A DNA stretch of 64,000 nucleotides from Campylorhamphus procurvoides (taxonomy: Eukaryota > Chordata > Aves > Passeriformes > Dendrocolaptidae): the NCBI GenBank assembly GCA_013396655.1, contig WBMV01004155.1, forward strand, positions 156,374 to 220,373, in the 5' to 3' direction. The notes beneath the pieces were generated by a model. The model ran no database searches and had not been told where the DNA came from. It worked only from the letters and a program-made list of their open reading frames with translations. A program made the position numbers and the translations under genes. Below are positions 11,768-27,322 of the stretch, in pieces (positions within the stretch are counted from its first letter, which is position 1; every line of letters starts with the position of its first letter).

Positions 11768-11790
11768 GGAAGCGTTCTACTGGGAACTAG
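11768..11790 (+). CDS. DNAJA3: DNAJA3 alternative last exon: short-isoform (TID1-S) tail KRSTGN
   Basis: After a pyrimidine-rich acceptor ending cag at 11767, the exon begins GG and, when joined to exon 10, reads Gly-Lys-Arg-Ser-Thr-Gly-Asn-stop (TAG 11788-11790). KRSTGN is, from memory, the tail of the short human TID1 isoform produced by skipping exon 11. The exon also serves as the 3' UTR exon of the long form and reaches a poly(A) signal at 12071-12076. Confidence 0.85.
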
Positions 11791-12070
11791 GAGGGAGCCA
11801 GCAGGTCATCTGTGCAGTCGGGGGTGACTCCTTCTGGCAGCAGGCTCTGGAGAGCGCAGGATGTCAGGCAGCAGCACAGCAACAATCCCAGCTGCAGAGG
11901 CCACGTTGTGATACCAACCCCCCCTCCATCCAAGGAACTGGCAACGAAGGAAAACACCAGCTTTGCAGAGATGGGGCTCTCTGGAGGCTGCTCCACAGCT
12001 CTACTGCTTCTGGAAGCTTATTGGGTAAAACTTAAAAGTATTCTTTAGAATCCAAACCAGAAGAAATGTG

Positions 12071-12076
12071 AAATAA
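12071..12076 (+). terminator. DNAJA3 poly(A) signal AATAAA
   Basis: Canonical AATAAA about 280 nt after the short-isoform stop, within the last exon. A second AATAAA at 12656 on the same strand could be an alternative site. Confidence 0.65.
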
Positions 12077-13683
12077 ACTTTATCCTTCCAGCACAGAGCA
12101 GAGCAGGTTGCTGTACGAAGCCAAAGTCCACCTGCTGCTCACTCAGGTGCCCTTTGGATTGCCAGGTGTGCTTGGTGGACTCACCATTGCCCACCTTGTC
12201 CCAGGAGGTTTGGTGGGTCAGGGAGGTTTAACCCTGTCTTCATGACAGCCCTGCTGCCCTGGCTCCCTCGAAGTCCTGCTGATTGCCTGCACAGAGCAGT
12301 GATGGCATCTGCACTTTGCCTCAGGTTTAACCCCCAAACAACTGAAGTCACCACACAACTGCTGTCGCTTCTGAGCAGGTACAAGTTGATCACCAAGCCC
12401 TTTGCCAGTTGGGGACAAAATCTTTTTATTACTTAGTGCAACGCCCGTAGCATAAAGGATTGGTCAAAGCATCATTGTTTTATATGTGTGAGAGTGCAAG
12501 TGAGGTGGATCACTCCTAGATGCAGCCGAGCTCTGGCAGGGAGTGGTTACTGTAGCCTGCTGTGTTAGTGATACCATGCAGGTACCATCAGTCCACATAC
12601 TAATCGACCAGTTAAACAGGGACATGTTGTAGTCTTGCCCTTCTTAATTTGCTGAAATAAAGCACGTGTTGCCTCCTGATTAAACTGTCTGTAAAGTGAT
12701 TCTGTATCCATGTAAATAAGATGGACTTCATAAAGATATTTAACACATGCTGTGCCTCGCTGCTTTGTCTGCTCTTTCACCTGGTGTGTCACCTGCTGTC
12801 CCTGCCCCTATAACAGGAGTGAAGGTCTCTGGGACAAGGAGGGCAAAGGGCTGGGTAGCTCAAGCATCTCTGGGGGCTGGGATTGATTTTAAACACAGCA
12901 AAAGCTCCTAATTCCAAGCAGTACCTTGAGCACGTAGGGGTGAGGGGGAAGGGGCTTTGCCACTGAGTCGTGGACAGTCTTGAAAGACTTGAGTTTTACT
13001 CAGCTCATGGAGACAGCAACTGAAATTAGCTCCATGATCCCAAAGTGATGGGAATTAGCTCCAGGAGCCCAAAGGCCATGCCCAGAGCTTTATGACTTGA
13101 GGAATGTTGCTCAACTTCCGTGTTACAATGCATGGGGAGTCATTGCACAGTCCCTGTTTGCCGGGACACACAAAGACAGGGCTGGTCTGCTGGTTCACCT
13201 GCAGTGCCTAAACCAGGTCCATGGAGAAATCCCTATGTTTTCTGCTTGCTTAGGAGTTTGCAGCAATGCTGGCCATGGGTCCCTGCTGTGAAGGTGGCCA
13301 AAGGTACCTGCCTTGGGGTCCACACACCCTTCAGTGGTGCTGTATGCTCTGAGCTGCCTAGGAAAGGGCATGATCCTGGGGAGACAAGCCACCACCACCC
13401 TAAAACAGCCAGAATGACTAAAGAAACATCTCCCTGAAGACAGTGGGCAAAGGTGGTGCTTTTCCCACCTGTCTGCCTGTTCTAATTGCCTAAATAGTCT
13501 TAACTAAGCTGCAGGAGCTTGTGCATGGACCAGCACATGAACCACGCTCTCCCCTGATGGGGCAGGATCAGCCTCTCCCAGGGGCACTGCTGGGAAAGCA
13601 GCGTGGCTCAGGGCACCTCAGCTCCCCAGCCATTCCCCCTACCTGGTGCAGAAGCTGGGGAGGCAGAAGAGGGAGGGGGAAGC
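12077..13683. other. Convergent 3' interval between DNAJA3 and NMRAL1
   Basis: No coding exon recognised. It holds poly(A) signals for both directions (AATAAA at 12656 on +; TTTATT at 12425 read as AATAAA on -). The stretch 12430-12790 is AT-richer and looks like 3' UTR. Confidence 0.6.
12425..12430 (-). terminator. Probable NMRAL1 poly(A) signal
   Basis: TTTATT on the + strand reads AATAAA on the - strand, about 1.25 kb beyond the NMRAL1 stop codon. No other candidate nearer the stop was noticed. Confidence 0.5.
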
Positions 13684-17176
<3,493 letters not shown>

Positions 17177-17384
17177 GAGGAGGTCCCGGGGCTCAGCTCG
17201 GTTCAGCTCGGCTCGGCTCTGCTGGGCCCTGTTATATTCCTCTCTGTTTTCCGTAACCCAATTCCGTCCCGCCCCACTCGCCTCCACCCCATTCCCCACG
17301 GCCGCGCCCATCTGGGCAGGGCTCAGACCTCCATCCTCCGCCCAGTGACACCCGGGGGAGGGTTCTGGGATCGGGTGCCTCCCA

Positions 17385-17508
17385 TCCCATTCCATTCCCA
17401 ATCCCATCCCATCCTATCCCCACCCCAACCCCATTCCATCGTATCCTACCCCATTCCCATCCCACCCCACCGCGCTCCATCCCCATCCTATCCCACCCCA
17501 TCCCCATC
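17385..17508. repeat. (CCCATNN)n low-complexity tract upstream of NMRAL1
   Basis: Repeated cccatcc, ccattcc and ccccacc words leading into the N at 17509. A related tract follows at 18330-18418 around the N at 18352. Confidence 0.8.
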
Positions 17509-17509
17509 N

Positions 17510-17624
<115 letters not shown>

Positions 17625-17635
17625 TCAGGGCAGCC

Positions 17636-17980
17636 CCGGGATGCTCCGGGATGTCCCGAGATACCCCGGGATGCTCCGGGATGCCCCGGGATGTCCCGAG
17701 ATGCCCCGGGATGCTCCGGGATGCCCCGGGATGTCCCGAGATACCCCGGGATGCTCCGGGATGCCCCGGGATGTCCCGAGATACCCCGGGACGCTCCGGG
17801 ATGCCCCGAGATACCCCGGGACGCCCCATTATGCTCCGGGATACCCCGGGGTGCTCAGGGCATCCCCGGGATGCTCCGGGATGTCTCGGGGTACCCCAGG
17901 ATGTCCGAGGTGTTCCGGGAGGCCCCGGGATGCCCCACTATGCTCCAGGATGCTTCAGGATGCCCCATTATTCTCCGATC
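17636..17980. repeat. 10-bp minisatellite, second copy (80 bp longer)
   Basis: Same array as at 16785 with eight additional units near its left end. The difference could be an allelic length variant between haplotypes. Confidence 0.9.
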
Positions 17981-18072
17981 GCTGCCCGGCCGGGCGGGCG
18001 CTCCGGACCCCGCTCGGACATCACCGACGCCGCTGCCCCTCGCCCCCCTCGGCCCTCGCCCGTCGCACTCAC

Positions 18073-18112
18073 CGGTGGCCCCGAACACCACGATCAGCTT
18101 CTTCTCGGCCAT
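18073..18112 (-). pseudogene. Duplicate of NMRAL1 exon 1
   Basis: Same 40 coding nt and gtgagt donor as 17137-17176, with the same upstream flank apart from one extra agctc-type unit at about 18144. One of the two copies is the genuine first exon; the sequence alone cannot say which. Confidence 0.85.
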
Positions 18113-18419
18113 GAGGAGGTCCCGGGGCTCAGCTCGGTTCAGCTCAGCTCGGCTCGGCTCTGCTGGGCCCTGTTATATTCCTCTCTGTTTTCCGTAACCC
18201 AATTCCGTCCCGCCCCACTCGCCTCCACCCCATTCCCCACGGCCGCGCCCATCTGGGCAGGGCTCAGACCTCCATCCTCCGCCCAGTGACACCCGGGGGA
18301 GGGTTCTGGGATCGGGTGCCTCCCATCCCATTCCATTCCCAATCCCATCCCNTTCCTTATTCCCACCCCACCCCATCTCCATCCCCATGCCATGCCATTC
18401 CCATCCCCATCCCAGCTTT

Positions 18420-21400
18420 CTGCTCCCTCCACAAGAAACCCTCTCAAGAGCCCAGGACTCACCACGTAACCCACTGGAGGGGCTGTGGTTGCGTTCCTTC
18501 CACCCCGGGGACCTCCCAAGCCTCACAGACCCTCACGCTGCATTAGCAGGAGGGACGGCAGGGCCTCTGGAAACGTGTTTTCCACCTTTTCCTGGTGTGG
18601 AAAGCTGCCTGTTCTCCAGGAGCATCCCACTGCTCCCTCCAGAGCTGGGGCTGTTTGTTATGAGCGAGCAGAACACTGTTGGGCTGAGCTGGGAGTGGTG
18701 ACCAAGCACCCCCTTGCCAAGCAACTGCGGGAGTCACCAAGCAGAGTCACCTCTGGGGCTTTTGTCACCTCCCCTGTGAGCTCCGTGTCCCCTTTCCAGC
18801 TTCCAGAGGGGCTGCGATCAAACCCTTCCTGCTGGGAACTCCACAGGCTGAGCTTAGTAAACACACTGGGAATTTTGGGGTTGGATCAAGTGAACAGCCC
18901 AGAAAATGCACAGCGGCAAAGAAGTAATTCAGGTGTGTTATTTAACATAAATGAATAATTGTGAAAGCAGGAGGTACAGCCCCCACTGGGATTCTGCACA
19001 GTCACTTCGGATGGGAGGGATCTTTGGCTACAGATTAGGGGAAAGGGTGCCACTTCCCAGGTGCCACCTCCTCTTGAAACCAGCCTCCTGATGTGGAAAA
19101 TTACCAAGAGACCTATAACTCTCTAGAGGAAAGGTTTAAACCCCTTATTGGGTACAGCCCTGGAACGGACAGAGGTCAAGGCTTGTGCCAGAACAATCCC
19201 TGGGAGACACAAGGTCCAGCGTGGGGGCTGGAGGTCCAAATTCCTGCTTGCCCCCACCTTTCCTCCCCAAACACAGGTCACTGGCCATGAGCCCACCCTG
19301 ACCCCCACCATCACCTCCACCATCAGTCATCTCAGCCTGATTTAATGAAGGGAAAGGTGGGCAATTACAGATTTAGATGCACTTTAATTAAAACCACGTG
19401 CTAGATAGAAATGGACACCCCTCCCCTCTCCTCCAGGGCAGGTCTCCTAACAGGGTGTTCATCTGTTCTCACCACTGATTTCCTCTCACTCTGACCCCTC
19501 CCAAATCACCCCAACATTGTGAGTTTTTGGCCCCAAAACACACCTGCCTCAGGGCTTTCTCTACTCAGCATCTCAGAATTAAGAGGATTTGCCTAAATGC
19601 CAGTAAAAATTTTGTAGGGTTTACAAATTAAGGTTTTCTGGAACTAAAAATGCAGAATAATGATGGTTCTCATCTGCCTGTGGGGAGCTTGGGGGGAGGT
19701 CCCAGTGGTCCCACTGTGGTGGCTCTGACTCCTTGGGTGTGGACACGGCACTCCTTGGTGGGATGGGATCCACCTCTTTGGAGATAAACTCCTAATTCCT
19801 GGGAGCTTCAGCACTGGCAGAAAATGGATTTGGAGGAAGCCGAGGTTATTCCTACCCTTTTATTCTACTCATTCAAGATGTAACTTGAATTTACTCACAG
19901 AAATGTTTCTATGCCCAGCCCAGCAAAGGGGCTGGTGGGTGTGATGGGGGCAGGCTGGCAGCAGCTCCTTCCCAATTTTCATATCCTGAGAAGGGCAGAA
20001 ACTGTTTGCTGGGAGAGTCTGCTCTTCAATCAGCTGTGTGCACATCCATGGTACAACATTCCAGGGGCACAGCCAGCTCAGTAAATGCATCATCCTTCAT
20101 TCTGCAGCCTGTGAGGTGCAGCAGTGCCCTGTGAGGGACCTTCTCTCTGAAATCAGCTTTTCAGCTGTTTGGAATCACCTGTAGATTGATTTTTTGCCTT
20201 TTTTTTTTCTGGTAAGATCTGGGGTGAGATTTACCTGACCCTTCACAACTCCTCATCTCTCTGACTTGCCATTTAGCCCCTACTGTGTCTGGACCCTGGG
20301 GCTGGGGTTTAGGGAAACAAAAAAACAAACCTCACAGAGATTATATTTGATATAAAAGAGATTTAGCAATAAATTTTACTGGCATTAAATCCAGACCAAA
20401 AAACTAAGGCTACATCTGAAAGTCATATGTAAACTTAGATAACCAAGTTACCTGCAAGTGTCATAATTGGGTGTAATGCAAAAGATACTTCACTGCTTTC
20501 CTTAATTAACAGAAATTAATGCTGTGAAATCTCTTCGATTCTGCCAAGAGGTGGCAGCCTCCATCCTGGCTTCAGGACTTGCTCAACTGAGAGGGAATGG
20601 CTGGAGATATCGGCTTGGGAAATGTTTTAATGCATCTCACTGACCTCTGAAATGGGATCAGTTCATGGTGGGTACGTGGCAGGAGACAAAAGCTCCAAAG
20701 GTGTGTTGGTGAAGGAGTCTGAGATTTGCTGGAGGAAATCCAGGTTGCCAGGAAATGGTGGGAAGGTCTGGCAGGGCTGGGCTCTCCCTATTCCCGTGTC
20801 TGGAGGGGGCAGAGCAGTGCTGAGATGGGGCTGTGCTGCTGGGGCTCCTGTCACCCCAAACTGGAGAGCTTTGCTGCACAGGCAAACCCCACAGTCACGG
20901 CTCAGGAGAAGGCAACAACCAGGGGGAGGTTTGCTGTGTGTTTGGGGCACAGAGCTGAGCTGGAGTGGGTACTCCAGGTGCAGGTGCTGGTTAATGATGC
21001 CATTTTTAGCTCATACGAAAAGCTTTGGGCTCAGACCCAGCTCCAACAGCAACTCCCACTCCTACAAGGGCTTGTCCAGGAATCACCTGGGCAGCAGGAG
21101 ATGGTGGGAAATAATGGATAGGGTTAAAAGTTAAAGGAGAATAAGAATTACAGAGAAGACACAGCTGCTGCTTCCTGGATGGAACATGGTCACGATGCCC
21201 TGTGGGAGTTCCCTAAAACATTGCCAAACACCTTTATCAGGTGCTGACAGTGTGTCAGCAGTGGAATAACACATTGGCAGGCTCATTGAGGGGTCTGCCT
21301 TACACTATTTGGCCCCCCTTCACAAGAAGGGTAATGGAATCACCCTCAGTCCTGTGAATCTGTTTGGTGAAGAGTCCCCCCCCCACCAGAGGACAACTGA

Positions 21401-22850
21401 GAGACTGATCAGACATAAACGATTTTGTTTTCCCTGTGGCACTCATAGACAAATAAACCTCTGTGGGTCAAGGAAATGTCCCCTCTCTAAGGGTTGGATG
21501 AATCCCACATCCCTTTTCACACAACAGTTACAGTGCAATCTTAATTTATTTTAAAAAGTTTTTCAAGTATTATGATTAATCTTTGGTATTGGCATAAAGA
21601 CTTCCATTGCTTCCAGAGCCACACAGACATAGCCTGTTTCATATGTTGGTCTGCTGAAGATAGGGATGGGAAGTCAAATACAAAGAGAAAAAGAGGGATA
21701 AGGGGTAGTAAAGAGAGGGACAGGGTGACTGAGATGGAGAAAGGTACATAAAGGTGAGTAGCAGGACAGAGGGATGTAGGAGAAGAGGAGCAGGGAACTG
21801 GACCACTCTGGGGCTACTCTGGAGCACCCAATTCCACAAACCTGGGAATCATCCCCCTCTTACCCACTATGCCAGGGAAATGGCAGCCTGCCCTCCCTGC
21901 CACCCTGCACAGGCACCAGCAGAAGGTGCCTTCTGCAGGCCCTGAGCACCCAGGCAGCAAGGGAGCAGAAGGGAGGAGAGGCAAGAGGCTGGGCAGGGCT
22001 CAAGGCAGGCACAGCAATGCCCAGGAGATGAGGCTGGGCCTGGCCCTGAGGGACTATGGTGGCCAGCACGTGTGGCAAGTTCCTGCCCTGGGGTTCTGGG
22101 CAAACTGCACAGAGCTGGGAATGGAAGATGTTTCATCCAGGGCTTTAGCCCTGCCAGCTCGGGGAGGACAAGTCCTGCAGAGATTACAGGCTTCATCCGT
22201 GATCCCTGCCAGGAGGGCAGCAGCCCTCACTGCCCAAGGCCAGAGTCTGCCCCAACCACCACACCAGGCAGGCATTGCCCTGCACGGGTAACACCCACGG
22301 ATGGTCACGGGGTGGTGATGTGAGACACGGAGCACCACAGTGCCCACCGCAGGCAGTGTCCTGGGCAAAACCCTCCCCACGGAGTTCCATCTGCACAGCT
22401 CACAGCTGGCCAGCAGCTCCACAATAGCCTGGACTCACCAGCCCAGCTGGAACGAGGTGTCCAGCCCACCCACCTCTGGAGCCCAGAGCCTGGGGTGCAG
22501 GGGACCCAAGGGGACAGTCATTGCAGCCACAAGGTGACACTGCATCTTCTCACCAGCACATCCCTCTCCTGGGGTCCAAAACAGAGTGGGGAAACATGTT
22601 GGGTTCTGGACCACCAGTGACGACTCCGGTATGGGGTGCTCTGTATGGGACCTCCATGTGCCCCTGCACCTGCCCCACACAGGGCACAGCGCACCGTCCT
22701 GACCTGCCCAGGTGCTGCACGGACCCTCTCGCTGCTGAAACGCACGGGCTCTCCCCGTGAGAGCTGCTTACCTGCACTCGCACCGCCCCTGGTGGCTCAG
22801 GCACTCAGCCTCCTGCTCCGTCTGTGGCTCTGGCTGGGGACAAAGCTCCA
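18420..22850. other. Gene-free interval left of the GC island
   Basis: I see no conserved reading frame, splice-bordered exon or recognisable repeat family here. The base composition is mixed, and open frames are short and lack protein-like character. Confidence 0.55.
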
Positions 22851-23429
22851 TCCCACCTGTCCGGGGCCGGGGGGCTCCTGCCACCCTCGTGCTGCACAGA
22901 CCCTTCCGCAGTGACAGCATCGCTGGGGCGCTGAAGCAGCCACAGCACAGCGGCCAAAGGGCAGGGGGGGAAGGAGAATAGCCATGAGGATGCCGCTCAG
23001 GAGAGGGGCTGGGGGCAGCCCTGCCGTGCCCCTCTGGCTGCTGCGGGTCTGAAATACGTGTTTATGTGTGTCCCGGGGGAGCTGGAGCCTCCCTGCCCTT
23101 CCTTAGAGCCACCCAGCCCCTCCTCAGCGCCCCCGACTCCAGTCGCCCCTCCGGTCCCCAGGAGCCCCTGGAGCCTTCCCGAGTGCCAGGGACAGGCAGG
23201 CTATGGCTGAGGGATGTGCCTGTGGCCGTACAGGTGTGCCGGGAGGTGTGAGCGCCGGTGGATGCTCCCGGTGTGAGCGCAGGGGCAGCGGCGCGACCTG
23301 CGTGCGGGGGGCGGGTGTTGCGGGGCGCGGGGGTTCACGCGTGTGCTGTGCGTGTGTGAAGGCGAGTGCGAGAGCGGGGCCGGGGGGCCAGGGCGGAGCC
23401 ACCGCTGGCACCAGGCTTTGCCCGAGTGG

Positions 23430-23715
23430 CACCGGGGACAGAAGTGGCACCGGCAGTGGGGGCAGAAGTGGCACCGGTACAGGAGGCAGAAGTGGCACCG
23501 GCAGTGGGGGCAGAAGTGGCACCGGTACCAGGGGCAGACGTGGCACCGGCATCAGCATCGGAGGCAGAAGTGGCACCGGCTTTGCNNNNNNNNNNNNNNN
23601 NNNNNNNNNNNNNNNNNNNNNNNNNNNNNNAGAAGTGGCACCGGCAGCAGCATCGGAGGCAGAAGTGGCACCGGCACCGGTTTGCCCGAGTGGCACCGGG
23701 GACAGGAGTGGCACC
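23430..23715. repeat. 24-bp minisatellite (agtggcaccggcagtggggg-type unit)
   Basis: Units agtggcaccgg followed by cagtgggggcaga, tacaggaggcaga or a longer catcagcatcggaggcaga. Interrupted by the 45-N gap at 23586-23630. Being a multiple of three it keeps Gly/Ser/Thr-rich frames open, which are not taken as genes. Confidence 0.9.
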
Positions 23716-23819
23716 GGCTCTGTCCGGCAGCGGGACGGGACAGCGGCAGAAGAAGTGGGACCGTCAGGAGCAGCGGGAGCTCCCCCTCCGCAGGGCGAGA
23801 GGCGGTGCCGGACGGGGCC

Positions 23820-24021
23820 AGGTGGGGTCTCACCGGGGTGGGACGGGGCCAGGTGGGGTCTCATGGGGGTGGGACAGGACCAGGTGGGGTCTCACCGGTG
23901 CGGAGGAAGCGCGGGGTCCGGCCGGGAGCAGAGCGGGGTGGGGGGGACCCCGCGCAGGCTGAGCCGCTGCCTCCGACGGGACGGAAAGGGACGGGACTGG
24001 ACGGGATGGGATGGGATGGGA
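23820..24021. repeat. 202-bp segment, first copy
   Basis: Repeated at 24023-24225 directly after the single N at 24022. Itself built of shorter repeats (aggtggggtctca words). Confidence 0.9.
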
Positions 24022-24022
24022 N

Positions 24023-24250
24023 AGGTGGGGTCTCACCGGGGTGGGACGGGGCCAGGTGGGGTCTCATGGGGGTGGGACAGGACCAGGTGGGGTCTCACCG
24101 GTGCGGAGGAAGCGCGGGGTCCGGCCGGGAGCAGAGCGGGGTGGGGGGGACCCCGCGCAGGCTGAGCCGCTGCCTCCGACGGGACGGAAAGGGACGGGAC
24201 TGGACGGGATGGGATGGGATGGGATGGGATGGGATGGGACGGGGAGCGGC
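24023..24250. repeat. Second copy bracketed by single Ns (24022 and 24251)
   Basis: 228 bp that starts as an exact copy of 23820 onward and adds more GGGAT units before the N at 24251. Same signature as the NMRAL1 duplicate: a small contig that overlaps its left flank. Confidence 0.85.
24205..24246 (+). repeat. (GGGAT)n tract with G-quadruplex potential
   Basis: Successive gggat units ending gggacgggg give more than four runs of three Gs separated by two bases on the + strand. Confidence 0.75.
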
Positions 24251-24559
24251 NCCGGGCAGTCCCCCGGGGCACCAACATCTGAGCCCACGGCGGGACAGAG
24301 CCGTGCTCGGGCCGCCCGTGACTGCCCAGGCTGGGCACAGCGTGGGGGGAACCTGGTCCGGCAGGGCAGTGTGGGCTCCCAGAAAAGCTCGGGGGCTCTG
24401 CCCTGTGGCCCCAAAGAGAGAATGGGGCAGCCTTTCTGCACGGAGGGGGAGTGAAGGCACCCCCAGCCAGGGCAGCAGCGGGGCCAGCCCCAGGAGCTCC
24501 CGCTGCAGCAGAGTGCAGACTGCTGCTCCCCGTCCCCCCTCTCTTCTCCCTGCTTCTGT

Positions 24560-26922
24560 CTGTCCACATCAACACGGTCTCTCTTGTCCCTCCCGACACT
24601 GCTGTCTGTCCCCTTACACTGTGTCCTCCTGCTTTTCTTCACCTTTCCTGGCCGCAGGAGCTGGCTGTGTTGGCTTACAGCATGACATGCTGCCTGGCCC
24701 CACCAGGGCTCTGTGTTGGACCTTTTGTCTACCCCCCAAGCTGGTAATGGGAACCATTCTCCTGGCTAATTTCCTACCAAACCCTCGTTAGAAATATCCT
24801 AACTTTGCCACCAACTGGGTTCTTATCCCTGGGAATATTACTTTCTCTATTACATCATCTTTGCCCTGAGCAGCAGATGTGGGAGAGTGGCTGCCCATGC
24901 CACTGGCTGTCCCCTGGAAGAACTCAAAAATCTTCCTGAACTCCCATGCCCATAGACTCAAAAAATAAGCTTGGAATTGAGGGGTGGTTGACAACAGAAA
25001 TGGCTCGCTGACAGACAGAAAGTTTTATCAAGTAAAGGATGACCTGCTCACTTAAATATCAAGGGATATCAAATTTGGACTGCAACCAGGCTATGTGATG
25101 TGCTATTACTCCAAAGTGATGGCACTGCAGCTCGCACCAGGGAGAGGTGCCTTCCTTGATTTGTAAGTGGTGGGGCAGGTATTCCCTGTTGTTTTGTCCT
25201 CTTTAGAGCAGTCTTTGAGGGCTGCTTAGCAGTTCATCCACCTTACCAGAGAGAACAAAGAAAGAGAGCGAGCTTGGGAATGAGAAGGATGGAGGGAATG
25301 CAGAGTGAAGCAGCCAGAGACTCTACCAGGCAACAGACACAGTCTGGGTAGATGATGATGCTCGTTTCTAGCTGAGCTGTCAGCTCTTCTCAGACTCATG
25401 GGAGAAGGATCTCAGTACCATAGCCTGGCATGGCACGTCATCCCAAGCACAGCCTAAGCCAGTACAATCATCTAGATATACGAATAAAACACCAGTAGTA
25501 CCCTGAGTGACTCCTCCCTGCATAGAGGGGAGCTCCCTGGTCCCAGAGGAGTTAGGAAGCATAGGAGACCAAGGTCCTGAATCGGTGTGTGGCACCAGAA
25601 CCCCTGGCAGTCCCCCATACACCTACGTCTCCTGGTCCTTCCAGGGCATGTAAGCTCTCCTGCTTCCCACACATCCATGCTGCAAGGGGTCCTCTTCTCT
25701 TAGCTGAGTACTTGACACTGCCATTGGAATTTGCTCTGCCCATACACAGGCAGATCTAGCAAAAATAAGTAGTATGAACTCCAGAGGAAAGCTCATCCCT
25801 CTGCCACATTGGCAGCATCCATGGAGCCCTAGATTACTATAAAACAGAAGAGTACAAGCCAGACACAAAATTTATGTGCTGTACCTGCCACAAGGCAAAC
25901 TCACATTCAGCATCACTTGAGAAACCCCCTGTGAAACCCTCTCTGCTTTAGGGTGGGTCGGGGCTTTCAGAGCAATCCCTCCAGTCACAAGTGAGGTGCA
26001 GTGACCTTTGGGGTCCCAGGGAGCAGAAGCAGCTCCCAGGCAGCAGTAAAAACCTCCTGAGGCTTTATGATGCTTTGGCATGTGCCTTCAGGGACACTTG
26101 CAACTGTGCTTCAGGACTCAGAAACCTGTAGACAGATTTCTATGACTGTGACAGAAAAACTAGGGCTTGTAGACACAAATTCACCTTCTGCTTGCAGCCT
26201 AAATGCTTACTTTGGGGGCAGAGGAATGATAGGAAAAGCCCAAGTCCTGCAGAGAACTGCCCTGTGAAACAGAATACGTATGTGGGACACTCAAACCAAA
26301 GGAGGAGTGGTCCTGTTAGACCTGCCCTCAGAAAGTCCCCACCAGGGCACAACACTGGAGCTGTGCAGCAGCTCTCACTGTTAAAAGCATTTCCAGCTCC
26401 ATGCCTAGTGTGTGAAGTTTATTCTAAAAGCAGGTATCAAAACAGCAGAGAGCAGGGGAGGGATTAAATTCTGCATGTCAGGACTGGGGGAGCAACATTT
26501 TGGCTTGTTCAGATCATTGATCTGGGGCTGGAGCTCCACTAATGGAAGGAACACCACACCCCTCCTGCCAGCAGTTGGATCAGGTGGGAGGCAGAGATCC
26601 TGGCTCCATTCTCCCACAGGGGAGGAAGCTGGGGACAGTTACCACCCTCTTCTCTCCCCTAAACCTCACCTCCAGCATCATCAGTCCAAGGCAGCATCTG
26701 AACATGGGTTGTGGATTCATTTCAGGAACAGAATGGGGAGCAGGACACCCCTTGTCCCCAGCCAAGCCCACCTGTCCTCCAGGCCAGCAGTGTGCAGAGG
26801 AACCTGCAATAAACCACGTGGCTCACAAAGCTGAGAGCAGTGAGCCAGTGGGCCCACCAGCCAAACTAACAGGCTAGGCAATGTTTCTGCAGTGTCTCAC
26901 ATCTCTCCCTCTGTCGTGGCAG
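24560..26922. other. Gene-free interval upstream of the galanin receptor-like gene
   Basis: No coding exon or repeat family recognised. A splice-acceptor-like tract (ctctgtcgtggcag) ends at 26922, so a 5' UTR exon for the receptor may begin at 26923. Confidence 0.5.
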
Positions 26923-26948
26923 GCTCTAAGGTCTCATCGTGACACAGA

Positions 26949-27322
26949 ATGACGGAGCACGAGGACTTTGTGAACTTGGCTGGGTACTGGAACTCCTCTG
27001 ACAACTACCAGCTGAGCCCTGCCAGAGTCATTGTCCCTGTGGTCTTCGCCCTCATCTTCCTCCTGGGCACAGTGGGCAACAGCCTGGTGCTGGCCGTGCT
27101 GCTGCGCAATGGGCAGATGGGCCACAACACCACCAGCCTCTTCATCCTCAACCTCAGCCTGGCTGACTTCTTCTTCATCGTCTTCTGCGTGCCTTTCCAG
27201 GCCACCATCTACTCCCTCGAGGGATGGGTCTTTGGCTCCTTCATCTGCAAGGCCGTGCATTTCTTCATCTACCTCACCATGTATGCTAGCAGCTTTACTC
27301 TGGCTGCTGTCTCTGTGGACAG
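26949..27322 (+). CDS. GALR2-like: Galanin receptor-like exon 1 (N-terminus to TM3)
   Basis: 374 nt. Encodes a short extracellular N-terminus without signal peptide, TM1-TM3 and the first two bases of the DRY Arg codon. Donor is gtaata at 27323. Confidence 0.9.

Larger units (their letters stand above)
22850..24550. promoter_or_regulatory. GC/CpG-rich island with minisatellites, possible promoter
   Basis: CpG-dense stretch (for example ggcgcgacctgcgtgcgggg near 23290) in a region otherwise of average GC. It contains three gaps and tandem repeats. It could be a promoter or 5' UTR exon for the receptor gene starting at 26949 or for an unseen transcript. No start codon or coding exon could be supported. 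Confidence 0.35.

Noticed and set aside
23203..24791. Gly/Ser/Thr-rich frames over the GC island
   Set aside because: Produced by the 24-bp minisatellite and by Ns read as unknown residues; no start context or splice signals.
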